This document shows positions 25,146-33,225 of a stretch of DNA of 33,671 bases, in pieces (position 1 is the first letter of the stretch; each line of letters begins with the position of its first letter). A model generated the notes under the pieces. The model had not been told where the DNA came from, did not search any database, and worked only from the letters and a program-made list of their open reading frames with translations. Both the position numbers and the translations under genes were made by a program. The DNA is taken from positions 5,001 to 38,671 of the forward strand of contig CACKOU010000011.1 in NCBI GenBank assembly GCA_902601895.1. Direction: 5' to 3'. The stretch comes from an uncultured Pelagibacteraceae bacterium (lineage in GTDB: Bacteria > Pseudomonadota > Alphaproteobacteria > Pelagibacterales > Pelagibacteraceae).

Positions 25146-26100
25146 AATTAACAAATTTTTTTTTTGAAAACTGACCACCTTTTTTCCAGTTATAACTATA
25201 CTTATTAACTTCAGCCTCAAATTTTTTGTGTGAAGGAATTCCAATATCATTATTTGTTTTAAAAATACCAGTGGGAATATTATCATAATATAATAATTTT
25301 AATTGATCTTCGGTTAATAAAGGATTTGGAAAAATTTGAAAAAATTTTGCAGAAAGTTTAGCCAATGGTAAAGGCATGGGTAGTAAAATTCTTTTTTTTT
25401 CGATTGATTTTAGTAAAATTTCTATAATTTCTTTAAATGAAAAAATTTCACTTCCAACACATTCCAAGGTCATATTTTTCAAATTTTTGTCAATAATTTC
25501 AAAAATTATATTGACCAAATCACTAACGTGTATTGGCATAAACTTTGTTGATCCATTATAATAGAGTGGCATAATTGGTAGTTTGCTTAATAAAGACATA
25601 AATTTTGTTGTAAACTTATCATCTTGTGAAAAAACAATTGAAGGCTTAATTAATACTGCATTATTGAAGTTTTCTTTTATTTTGTTTTCACCTTTTTTTT
25701 TGGATAAAGCGTAAATACTATTTTCCACTTTGTCTATGCCTAATGAAGAAAGATGCACGAATTGATTAATTTTTTTTTCACTTGCTATTTTGCTAATTAA
25801 TTCTGGGAATTTAGAATGTATTAAATCAAAATGACCTTTTTTTTTCTCATACAAAATCCCAATTAAATTAATGCATGCTTCACAGTTCTCCATCATTTCT
25901 CTTATTTTCTTCTCATCAAATGTTTTAAGTTCTCGTAATTCTAAATATCCTGGGTTGGCTTGGGTTTTAAGAATATACCCTTTTTGATGAATATTTCTGG
26001 TTACAGCAATAACTTTGTAGTTATTTTTTGTAAACTTCCTGATTAGATGCCGACCAACCTGACCAGATGCACCGAAAACTAGAATTTCTTTATTTTTCAT
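25138..26100 (-). CDS. NDUFA9-like atypical SDR NAD(P)-binding protein
   Basis: 320 aa. A Rossmann start FGASGQVGRHL (9-19) with GxxGxxG places it among atypical short-chain dehydrogenases of the complex I NDUFA9/NAD-dependent epimerase type. NLIGILYEKK, HLSSLGID and the KPSIVFSQDDKF block are family features. The usual YxxxK is seen as YALSKKKGE. Alphaproteobacteria commonly carry this as an accessory or assembly-linked relative of respiratory complex I; the true role is unproven. Only 15 nt separate its ATG from the divergent rnd gene. The SHOCT protein follows with an 8-nt overlap. Confidence 0.88.
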   Translation of the reverse strand: MKNKEILVFGASGQVGRHLIRKFTKNNYKVIAVTRNIHQKGYILKTQANPGYLELRELKTFDEKKIREMMENCEACINLIGILYEKKKGHFDLIHSKFPELISKIASEKKINQFVHLSSLGIDKVENSIYALSKKKGENKIKENFNNAVLIKPSIVFSQDDKFTTKFMSLLSKLPIMPLYYNGSTKFMPIHVSDLVNIIFEIIDKNLKNMTLECVGSEIFSFKEIIEILLKSIEKKRILLPMPLPLAKLSAKFFQIFPNPLLTEDQLKLLYYDNIPTGIFKTNNDIGIPSHKKFEAEVNKYSYNWKKGGQFSKKKFVNYE

Positions 26101-26115
26101 ATTATATATTTATTA

Positions 26116-26727
26116 ATGAATATAGATATTAAATTACATAAAAAAGATTTACCAGATGAAATAAATCTAGGTGACAATATTGCAGTAGATTGTGAGTTTA
26201 TGGGATTAAATGTAGAGAGAGATAAATTATGTTTAGTTCAAATATCTACCGGTAAAAATGATGCACATATTATTCAACTTGAGAGAAACAATTATAACGC
26301 ACCTAATCTAAAAAAAGTTTTATCTGATAAAAATATAAAAAAAATTTTCCACTTTGCTCGTGCGGACTTATTATTTATAAAAAAGTATTTAGAAATTAAT
26401 GTTTACAATGTTGATTGCACAAAAATTATGAGCAAACTTGCTAGAAGTTATTCAGACAGACATGGTCTTAAAGATTTAGTCAAAGAATTTATTGGAATTG
26501 ATATGAATAAGAATTTACAAAGCTCAGATTTTGGTGGAGAATTGAGCAGCAGACAACTACAATATTGTGCAAAAGATGTAATATATCTTCACGAAATATA
26601 TAACAAATTAGAAAATATTTTAATAAGAGAAAAAAGATTTCAATTATATAAAGAAGTAATTCAATATATAAATACTCGGGTTGAATTAGATTTGTCTTCT
26701 TTCAAAGAAGATATATGGTCACATTAA
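26116..26727 (+). CDS. rnd: Short ribonuclease D-type 3'-5' exonuclease
   Basis: 203 aa. A DEDD-type exonuclease with D25 and E27 (VDCEFMGL), the second Asp in HFARADLLF, and the last Tyr/Asp in QYCAKDVIYL. These are the metal-binding acids of the RNase D family. It lacks the two C-terminal HRDC domains, so it is about half the length of E. coli RNase D; this short form is usual in alphaproteobacteria next to kdsD. It is likely to trim tRNA or other RNA 3' ends. It shares one base with the kdsD start (TAATG). Confidence 0.9.
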   Translation: MNIDIKLHKKDLPDEINLGDNIAVDCEFMGLNVERDKLCLVQISTGKNDAHIIQLERNNYNAPNLKKVLSDKNIKKIFHFARADLLFIKKYLEINVYNVDCTKIMSKLARSYSDRHGLKDLVKEFIGIDMNKNLQSSDFGGELSSRQLQYCAKDVIYLHEIYNKLENILIREKRFQLYKEVIQYINTRVELDLSSFKEDIWSH

Positions 26728-27707
26728 TGTTTGACAACAAATTTATAAAAATTGGAAAAGATGTCATTCAATTCGAAATAAACGCACTAAAAAAATTAAA
26801 ATATTCAATAAAAAAATCTTTTAGTAGTGTTGTAAAAAAAATTTCATCTAACAAAAATGGAAGATTGATAATATCTGGAGTTGGTAAAAGTGGTATCATT
26901 GGAAAGAAATGGGCTGGCACTTTTACATCTACTGGAACACCATCTTTTTTTTTAAATGCAAGTGATGCTAGTCACGGAGATATGGGAATGATTACATCAA
27001 ATGATATTGTAATTTTAATAAGTTTAAGTGGTAATTCAGAAGAATTAAAAAATATTATTAGATACTGCTCAAGAAATAAAAATATTTGTTTAATTGGGGT
27101 AACATCAAATAAAAAGTCAATTTTATATAAAAGTTCTGACTTAAAATTATTAATACCAAGTGTAAAAGAGGCAGGTCCAGAGAATATTGTACCAAGTTCA
27201 AGTACTACTCTTCAAATAGCACTTGGGGATGCATTAGCGTTATCTTGTATGAAATTAAAAAATTTCGATAGAGTAGATTTTAAAAGATACCATCCATCTG
27301 GAGCTTTAGGAACCAAATTAAAAACAGTATCAGATTTAATGATACCAAAAAAAAATACACCATTTGTGAATGAAAACATAAGTCTAAAAAATAGCCTACA
27401 AATTATAAAAAGAGCTGGCTTTGGTGTCTTGATTGTAAGAAACAAAAAATCAGAAACTGTTGGAATATTGACTGATGGAGACATTAAGAGAAATGTTCAT
27501 AAATTTGAAAATATGAAAAATTTAAAGATTAAATCAATAATGAAAAAAAAACCTATTTCTGTAGATAAAGATATGTTAGCAAGCCAAGCTTTATTTATGA
27601 TGAATTCCAAAAAAATAACTAGTTTATGCATACATGAAAAAAATAAAAAAAATAAAACAATTGGCTTATTGCATGTGCATAATATTCTTAAAGCTAATAT
27701 AAATTAA
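26727..27707 (+). CDS. kdsD: Arabinose-5-phosphate isomerase (KdsD/KpsF)
   Basis: 326 aa from the ATG at 26727, which overlaps the rnd stop by one base. An ATG 12 nt upstream is in frame but less likely. It converts ribulose-5-phosphate to arabinose-5-phosphate, the first step to Kdo. The SIS domain is at about 35-170 (SGVGKSGIIGKKWAGTFTSTGTPSFFLNASDASHGDMGM; the HGD histidine is kept). Two CBS domains follow at about 200-325. It heads the LPS part of this operon, and kdsB is in the same window. Confidence 0.95.
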   Translation: MFDNKFIKIGKDVIQFEINALKKLKYSIKKSFSSVVKKISSNKNGRLIISGVGKSGIIGKKWAGTFTSTGTPSFFLNASDASHGDMGMITSNDIVILISLSGNSEELKNIIRYCSRNKNICLIGVTSNKKSILYKSSDLKLLIPSVKEAGPENIVPSSSTTLQIALGDALALSCMKLKNFDRVDFKRYHPSGALGTKLKTVSDLMIPKKNTPFVNENISLKNSLQIIKRAGFGVLIVRNKKSETVGILTDGDIKRNVHKFENMKNLKIKSIMKKKPISVDKDMLASQALFMMNSKKITSLCIHEKNKKNKTIGLLHVHNILKANIN

Positions 27708-28445
27708 ATGTCTATTAAATCATTGGCACAAGTCATAATTTTAATGATAATTTTTTCTATAATTGGATCTGTTTATTTTATTTATTTTAAAGAAAATGAT
27801 GAAGTTCAAAATGAAGTGATAAATACTAACAATGCAGTAGAGAAAGAAATAAGTAATTCAGAAATAAATAAAAGTGACCTCCTTGAAACTACAGTCGAGG
27901 CTAAAGAAATAAAAGATAAGGAAAATTTGAAATTGAAAAAAGAAAGTGAAACCACTTCTGCAAAAAAAGATTTAGTTAAAGAAAAAGAGAATACTACAGA
28001 AGAAAATTTGATTGATAGCAATAAGCTAACTAAAGTTGAATATCTGACATCTGATAAAAAAGGAAACAAATATGTAATTATTGCGGACTCAGGCCAAACC
28101 GATGATGTCGATAAAGATGTATTAAATTTAGACAATGTTAAAGGACGAATAACTTCTAAAAGTAGATCAGATATTTTTATTGTTTCTGACTTCGCAAAAT
28201 ATAATTCAAAATCCCAGAATTCGTTTTTTTACGATAATGTTGTTATTAATTTTGAGGACAAACAAATAGATTGCGATACATTTGATCTTAATTTACAAAC
28301 TAACCTTGCAGTTGCAAAAGGTAATGTGATAGTTACTGATCCTATTTCAATTATGAAAGCTGGAAAAATAACTTTAGATATATCAACAAAAGATATAAAC
28401 ATTGAACCAGCAAAAAATAAAAAGATAAATTTATTAACAGAGTAA
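27708..28445 (+). CDS. LptC/OstA-like LPS export protein
   Basis: 245 aa. One N-terminal membrane segment lies at 7-27. A long, charged, Lys/Glu/Asn-rich linker occupies about 30-105. A beta-rich region, 106-235, resembles the OstA/LptC jellyroll (SDFAKYNSKSQNSFFYDNVVINFEDKQIDCDTFDLNL). LptC accepts LPS from the LptBFG transporter and passes it to LptA. The gene starts right after the kdsD stop and ends in a TAATG overlap with lptB. The usual separate lptA is missing here, so this protein may act as LptC, or stand in for LptA as well. The long linker is unusual. I am sure of the family type, less of the exact name. Confidence 0.8.
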   Translation: MSIKSLAQVIILMIIFSIIGSVYFIYFKENDEVQNEVINTNNAVEKEISNSEINKSDLLETTVEAKEIKDKENLKLKKESETTSAKKDLVKEKENTTEENLIDSNKLTKVEYLTSDKKGNKYVIIADSGQTDDVDKDVLNLDNVKGRITSKSRSDIFIVSDFAKYNSKSQNSFFYDNVVINFEDKQIDCDTFDLNLQTNLAVAKGNVIVTDPISIMKAGKITLDISTKDINIEPAKNKKINLLTE

Positions 28446-29221
28446 TGGGTATAGTAAAAAAGTTCAGAATAAAATCATTTAAAGAGCAAGAAACGCTAGT
28501 TGAACTTAAAAAAATTTCAATGTTTTATAATAAAAGACAAATACTTGATGACATTAATCTTAAAATTAATAAACAAGAAGTTCTAGGAATGTTGGGACCT
28601 AATGGTGTTGGTAAATCGACAATATTCAAGATAATTAATGGTTTAATTGATCCATCATATGGTGACGTCTTTATACAAGGTATCAATTGTACCAAAACTC
28701 CAATTTATGAGAGGGCAACAAGATTTAGATTGGGATATGTTCCTCAACATGGAGGTTACATACAAGATTTAAGCTTACTGAATAATCTAAAATTAGTTGC
28801 TGAAATTCATTTTTCAGGCAAAGTAATAAGGCAAGAAAAAATTGATAAAATCATTTCACAGTTTGAATTTGAGTCATTGCTTAATATAAAAGCACAACAT
28901 TTATCTGGTGGACAAAAAAAAAGACTAGTTATAGCTATGACTTTAATAAATGATCCAAATATATTGTTATTAGATGAGCCTTTCGCAGCTTTAGATATTT
29001 TAACGATAAAAATGTTGCAAGAAGTTATAGTAAATCTGCAATCTATGGAAAAAATTACGGTTGTAGTGTGTGATCATCAAGCTAGAGATTTACTTTCATG
29101 TGTTGATAGAGCAATTGTTTTATCAAATGGAAAAATTATTACATCTGGAAGTCCAAATGAAATAATTAAGGATAGTGGTGCAAAAGATGCTTACTTTGGT
29201 GAAGAATTTAAAATTAATTAA
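28445..29221 (+). CDS. lptB: LPS export ABC transporter ATP-binding protein
   Basis: 258 aa. The ATPase that powers LPS extraction from the inner membrane with LptFG. Walker A is GPNGVGKST (51-59), the Q-loop glutamine is Q101 in YVPQ, the signature is LSGGQ (153-157), Walker B is LLLDEP (174-179), and the switch histidine is H211. The LptB assignment rests on the neighbours (kdsD, LptC-like). The signature reads LSGGQKKR rather than the LSGGERRR usual in LptB, so another ABC role is not fully excluded. About 15 extra residues precede the domain. LptFG are not in the window. Confidence 0.88.
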   Translation: MGIVKKFRIKSFKEQETLVELKKISMFYNKRQILDDINLKINKQEVLGMLGPNGVGKSTIFKIINGLIDPSYGDVFIQGINCTKTPIYERATRFRLGYVPQHGGYIQDLSLLNNLKLVAEIHFSGKVIRQEKIDKIISQFEFESLLNIKAQHLSGGQKKRLVIAMTLINDPNILLLDEPFAALDILTIKMLQEVIVNLQSMEKITVVVCDHQARDLLSCVDRAIVLSNGKIITSGSPNEIIKDSGAKDAYFGEEFKIN

Positions 29222-29227
29222 TTTTAG

Positions 29228-30559
29228 ATGTCTAATCATATCCTAATAGAAAATAAATTAAAAAATTTCAAAAAAAAAATATTCATAAACTCAGACAAGA
29301 GTTTATCAATCAGAGCAATTTTATTAGCCTCACAAGCAGTTGGCGTTTCAAAAATTTACAATTTACTTGAGTCTGAAGATGTTCTGAACTCTATTAAAGC
29401 AATTAAAAAATTGGGAATAAAAATTTTAAAAAAAAATAATTTTTATGAAATTTATGGAGAAGGATTAAATGGTTTTAAACCAAAAAATAATATTACGATT
29501 AATGCAGGAAATTCTGGAACATTTGGCAGATTAATTCTAAGCTCTTTAGTCAAAAATGAGACAAACGTCAGGCTTATAGGTGATAAGAGTTTATCAAAAA
29601 GAGATTTTTTCAGAGTTATTAAACCATTAAGAGAATTTGGAACAAAAATTGAATCAAAAAAAAATTTACTACCAATAATTATTAAAGGCACTAAATTTTT
29701 AAGACCGATAGATTACATTGAAAAAATTGGAAGTGCGCAATGCAAAAGTGCTGTTATGATAGCAGCGCTTAACACTCCTGGAATAACTAAAATAAAAGCT
29801 AAGAAGTCGCGAAACCATACTGAACTTTTCTTTAAATATCTAAAAATCCCAGTTACATTAAAGAAAGAAAAGAAGTTTGATATAATTAAAATTAGAGGTT
29901 TGAGACAATACAGTGCTTTCAATTATGAGATACCTGGAGATATAAGTTCAGCATCCTTCTTTATTGCTTTAACTGTATTATCTGAAAGCTCAGAGTTAAC
30001 TATAAAAAATGTTAATATAAATAATACAAGGCTTGGGGTATTTAAAATTTTAAAAATGATGAATGCAAATATTAAAATTTTAAATAAAAAAAAATATAAA
30101 GGTGAACTTATTGGGGATATTTCTGTAAAAAGCTCAAAAAATTTAAAATCAATTAAATGTCCTGTAGAATTTAATACAACAGCTATTGATGAATTCCTAA
30201 TAATTTTTTTAATAGCTTCAAAAGCCAAAGGTATTTCAATTTTCAAGAATTTGCAGGAATTAAAAAAAAAGGAGTCTGATAGATTAAAGATTGGATCAAA
30301 TATATTAAAATTAATTGGTGTTAAAAATCAAATTACAAATGGAAAAAATATAAAAATTTGGGGTAATCAGAATTTAAGATTAAATGGAAAATATGAAATC
30401 AAGGATTACATGAAAGATCATAGAGTAATGGCCATGACCACAATTGCAGCTTTAACTCTTGGAGGGACATGGAAAATTCATGATAAAAATTCTATAAATA
30501 CCTCCTTTCCTGATTTTATTAAAATTTTAAGAAATCTTGGAGCGAAAATTGCAGATTAA
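29228..30559 (+). CDS. aroA: 3-phosphoshikimate 1-carboxyvinyltransferase (EPSP synthase)
   Basis: 443 aa. AroA joins PEP to shikimate-3-phosphate in the shikimate pathway. Substrate motifs: DKSLSIRA (23-30), GNSGT (94-98) with the arginine R101, SRNHTE (194-199), GDISSASFF for the domain hinge, and KESDRLK near 345. Two similar inside-out alpha/beta domains give the usual length. It starts 6 nt after lptB and overlaps cmk. The order aroA-cmk-rpsA-ihfB is conserved in proteobacteria. Confidence 0.96.
   Translation: MSNHILIENKLKNFKKKIFINSDKSLSIRAILLASQAVGVSKIYNLLESEDVLNSIKAIKKLGIKILKKNNFYEIYGEGLNGFKPKNNITINAGNSGTFGRLILSSLVKNETNVRLIGDKSLSKRDFFRVIKPLREFGTKIESKKNLLPIIIKGTKFLRPIDYIEKIGSAQCKSAVMIAALNTPGITKIKAKKSRNHTELFFKYLKIPVTLKKEKKFDIIKIRGLRQYSAFNYEIPGDISSASFFIALTVLSESSELTIKNVNINNTRLGVFKILKMMNANIKILNKKKYKGELIGDISVKSSKNLKSIKCPVEFNTTAIDEFLIIFLIASKAKGISIFKNLQELKKKESDRLKIGSNILKLIGVKNQITNGKNIKIWGNQNLRLNGKYEIKDYMKDHRVMAMTTIAALTLGGTWKIHDKNSINTSFPDFIKILRNLGAKIAD
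30539..30542 (+). promoter_or_regulatory. Shine-Dalgarno (GGAG) deciding the cmk start
   Basis: GGAG pairs with the CCTCC of the 16S 3' end and lies 6 nt before TTG 30549. It makes that codon the likelier start than TTG 30537, which overlaps the site. Confidence 0.45.
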
Positions 30560-31214
30560 AAAATACAAAAAAAAATTTAGCATTGCAGTTGACGGACAAA
30601 GCGCAACAGGAAAATCAACTGGAAGTAAATTTATTAGCAAATATTTTGATTTTGATTATCTCTCATCAGGAAAACTCTACAGATATTGTGCATACATATT
30701 ATTAAAAAAAAAATTAAATTGTAACCCAATTAATATTAAAAGAATTTCTAAAACAATTACTTTAGAAAAGTTAAAAGGGGTCAAACTTTACAATAAAAAA
30801 GTTACAGGATTATCATCAAAGATTGCAAAAAAAAAATATGTTAGAAATTCATTAAAGAAATTTCAAATTGATTTCATTAAGCGTTCAAATTTTGTTATTT
30901 GTGAAGGAAGAGATATAGGAACAAAAATTAATCCTAATGCTGATTTAAAACTATTTTTTAAATGTTCTTATCAGACCAAAGCAAAAAGAAGATTAAAAGA
31001 ATTCAAAAAACTTAACAATAAAATTACTTTAAAAGAAGTGGAAAAGGCTCTTAAAGAGAGAGATAGAGATGATATTACAAGAAAAATAAGCCCCTTGATA
31101 AAAGCTAAAAATGCTGTATTAGTCGACACCACTAATTTAACAAAAAAACAAATGGAGGCAAAATTAATTAAATTAGTAAAAAAAAGTATTAACAAGAAAT
31201 ATGGAAGTTTATAA
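30549..31214 (+). CDS. cmk: Cytidylate kinase
   Basis: 221 aa from TTG at 30549. It phosphorylates CMP/dCMP. The P-loop is GQSATGKST near residue 16, LSSGKLYRYCAY is the nucleoside-binding region, and CEGRDIGT and KERDRDDITRKISPL are the family blocks. No ATG is available. TTG at 30549 has GGAG (30539-30542) 6 nt upstream, a proper Shine-Dalgarno in a genome where these are scarce; an in-frame TTG at 30537 is the alternative. It overlaps the aroA end by 11 nt and rpsA by 14 nt. Substitutions to Lys/Asn are high, as in the rest of the operon. Confidence 0.92.
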   Translation: MQIKKYKKKFSIAVDGQSATGKSTGSKFISKYFDFDYLSSGKLYRYCAYILLKKKLNCNPINIKRISKTITLEKLKGVKLYNKKVTGLSSKIAKKKYVRNSLKKFQIDFIKRSNFVICEGRDIGTKINPNADLKLFFKCSYQTKAKRRLKEFKKLNNKITLKEVEKALKERDRDDITRKISPLIKAKNAVLVDTTNLTKKQMEAKLIKLVKKSINKKYGSL

Positions 31215-32928
31215 AAAAGATTTATCATCGGCTCACTCAAAAAAATTTGTAGAACTGCTTAATTCTGAGACAGCAAAAAATAAAATAGAAGAAGGTTCAA
31301 TCGTAAATGCTGAAATAACTAATATAACAGAGAAATTTTGCTGGGTTTATCTTGGAATGAAATCTGAGGCAATGATCGAAGTTTCAGAGTTTAAAAATTT
31401 AAATCAAATGGAAATATTGCAAATCGGAAATAAGATAGATGTTTTGTTAGAAAATTCAGAGTCAAAAAATGGCGAAATAATTGTAAGTTTTGAAAAAGCA
31501 CAAAAGCAAAAAGGTTTTATGGAGCTAAAAAAAGCTTTTGAAAATAACCAAGCAATTACAGGTGAAATTATCGGAAAAGTTAAAGGAGGAGTAATTTTTA
31601 AAGAAAAGTCAACTGGCATTTCAACTTTCATGCCAGGTTCTCAAATAAGCTCGCGTCCACTTAAAGATATAAATCATTTAATGAATACTGAAATAAAAGC
31701 TAAGATAATAAAAATTGACTCTGCGCGAGGGAATTTATGTACATCAAGAAAAGCTATACAGGCAGATGCTGTTGCCTCTGATAAAAAAGAAATTTTTTCA
31801 AAATACAAAGTTGGAGATATTCTAGAAAATTGTATTTGCAAAAATATAGCAAACTTTGGAGCGTTTTTTGAAGTTAATGGTGGCGAGTTTGACTGTCTTA
31901 CACATTTACAAGAGCTAAGCTATAGTAGAATAAGCTCACCAGATGAAATATTAGAAATTGGCAAAAAGTATAAATTAAAAATAATAAACATTGATATGCA
32001 AAAGATGCAAATTGGCACTAGTATTAAAGCTTTATCTCCAGATCCTTTTGATAATATTGCTGAATTTGAAGTTGGAAAAAATTATGATGCAGTTGTGAAA
32101 AAAGCTTTGGATTATGGATTATTTGTTGAACTGCGAAGTGGATTGTCAGCACTTTGTCATTCTTCAGAACTTTCTTACACAAAAAAAAATGTAAATCCTA
32201 AAACTTTTGCGAAAGTTAATGATGTAATAAAAGTTAAAATAACCGAAATTGATACAAAGTTGAAAAGAATTGCTGTTAGTCATAAGTTAACTAATGAAAA
32301 TCCTTGGGAAACTTTTAGTAAAGAATTTCCTTTGGGATCTGTAATTGATGGTCAAGTAATCAACAAAAATGAGTACGCTTTATTTGTGAAATTAGGTAAA
32401 TTTGAAATAGAAGGTTTCTTGCATTGCAATGATCTTGATTATTTAAAAAAACCTGAAGATGAAATGATTAAATATAAAAAAGGTCATAATTTTGAAAAAT
32501 TAAAAATTGTTGAATGTGATATTGAAAATCAAAAAATTAGAGTTAGCTTGAGAGAGGCTATTTCTGAAGATCCATTTAAATATTATGAATCATACAATGA
32601 GGGAGATGTTCTGACTTGTAAAGTAACTTCTATTGATACGAAGGGTATTTTTGTTATACCTGAGGGTTGCCAAATAGAGGCATTTATAAAGAAATCACAA
32701 CTTGCAAGCTCAGCAGGTGATCAAAGACCAGGTAGATGGACGACAGGAGATAGAGTTGATTGTTTGCTTGAAAAAAAAGAAAAAAGAAAAGTTTCTTTAT
32801 CAATTAGAGCCCTAGAGGAAAAGCTTAATGCTGATGCATTAAAAAAATATGGCGATTCTGGGTCAGGAAAATCTCTACCATTTGCTTCTCTTTCTGATGA
32901 AATTAATAAGAAAAAAAAAGATAAATAG
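31201..32928 (+). CDS. rpsA: 30S ribosomal protein S1
   Basis: 575 aa, with six S1 (OB-fold) repeats beginning at about residues 30, 115, 200, 290, 375 and 460. The first two are diverged and serve ribosome binding in the family; the later ones bind mRNA (GAFFEV, GLFVEL, ALFVKL, GIFVIP in sequence). S1 helps load mRNAs that lack a strong Shine-Dalgarno, which suits this genome. Its ATG overlaps cmk by 14 nt. The aroA-cmk-rpsA-ihfB order is typical. Confidence 0.96.
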   Translation: MEVYKKDLSSAHSKKFVELLNSETAKNKIEEGSIVNAEITNITEKFCWVYLGMKSEAMIEVSEFKNLNQMEILQIGNKIDVLLENSESKNGEIIVSFEKAQKQKGFMELKKAFENNQAITGEIIGKVKGGVIFKEKSTGISTFMPGSQISSRPLKDINHLMNTEIKAKIIKIDSARGNLCTSRKAIQADAVASDKKEIFSKYKVGDILENCICKNIANFGAFFEVNGGEFDCLTHLQELSYSRISSPDEILEIGKKYKLKIINIDMQKMQIGTSIKALSPDPFDNIAEFEVGKNYDAVVKKALDYGLFVELRSGLSALCHSSELSYTKKNVNPKTFAKVNDVIKVKITEIDTKLKRIAVSHKLTNENPWETFSKEFPLGSVIDGQVINKNEYALFVKLGKFEIEGFLHCNDLDYLKKPEDEMIKYKKGHNFEKLKIVECDIENQKIRVSLREAISEDPFKYYESYNEGDVLTCKVTSIDTKGIFVIPEGCQIEAFIKKSQLASSAGDQRPGRWTTGDRVDCLLEKKEKRKVSLSIRALEEKLNADALKKYGDSGSGKSLPFASLSDEINKKKKDK

Positions 32929-32934
32929 ATTAAT

Positions 32935-33225
32935 TTGCCAATAGTAAGATCGGACATAATTAAGCAGCTGGCTGATGCCTATCCTAACTTTTTAAAAAAA
33001 GATTTAGACTTATTTTTTGATATAATAATTAGTGAAATTAAAAGCGCGTTGAAAAGAGGAGAAAGAGTGGAGTTAAGAGATATCTTAATAATTGGGACCA
33101 AAAATCAGAAGTCTAGGACCGCTATAAACCCAAAAACTCTTGAAAAAATAAAAGTTCCTGAAAAAAAAAATATTTATTTCAAGGTTTCTAAATCATGGAA
33201 TAAAAAGATTAATGAAAAAATATAA
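32935..33225 (+). CDS. ihfB: Integration host factor beta / HU-family DNA-bending protein
   Basis: 96 aa, normal length. The start is TTG at 32935; the rpsA stop is in the same frame 9 nt upstream, so no ATG start exists there. The HU/IHF fold is clear: VRSDIIKQLADAYP, then KRGERVELRDILIIGTK. The DNA-intercalating arm retains NPKT, but the residue before it is Ile where Arg is usual (RNPKT). Placement after rpsA supports IHF beta over HU. The last 14 nt overlap pyrF. Confidence 0.92.
   Translation: MPIVRSDIIKQLADAYPNFLKKDLDLFFDIIISEIKSALKRGERVELRDILIIGTKNQKSRTAINPKTLEKIKVPEKKNIYFKVSKSWNKKINEKI

Noticed and set aside
25146-25286. 47-residue N-terminal extension of the SHOCT protein.
   Set aside because: It lies wholly inside the NDUFA9-like gene; the ATG at 25145 leads directly into the membrane helix.
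26715-26726. ATG four codons upstream of kdsD.
   Set aside because: The ATG at 26727 forms the TAATG coupling seen at other joints in this window.
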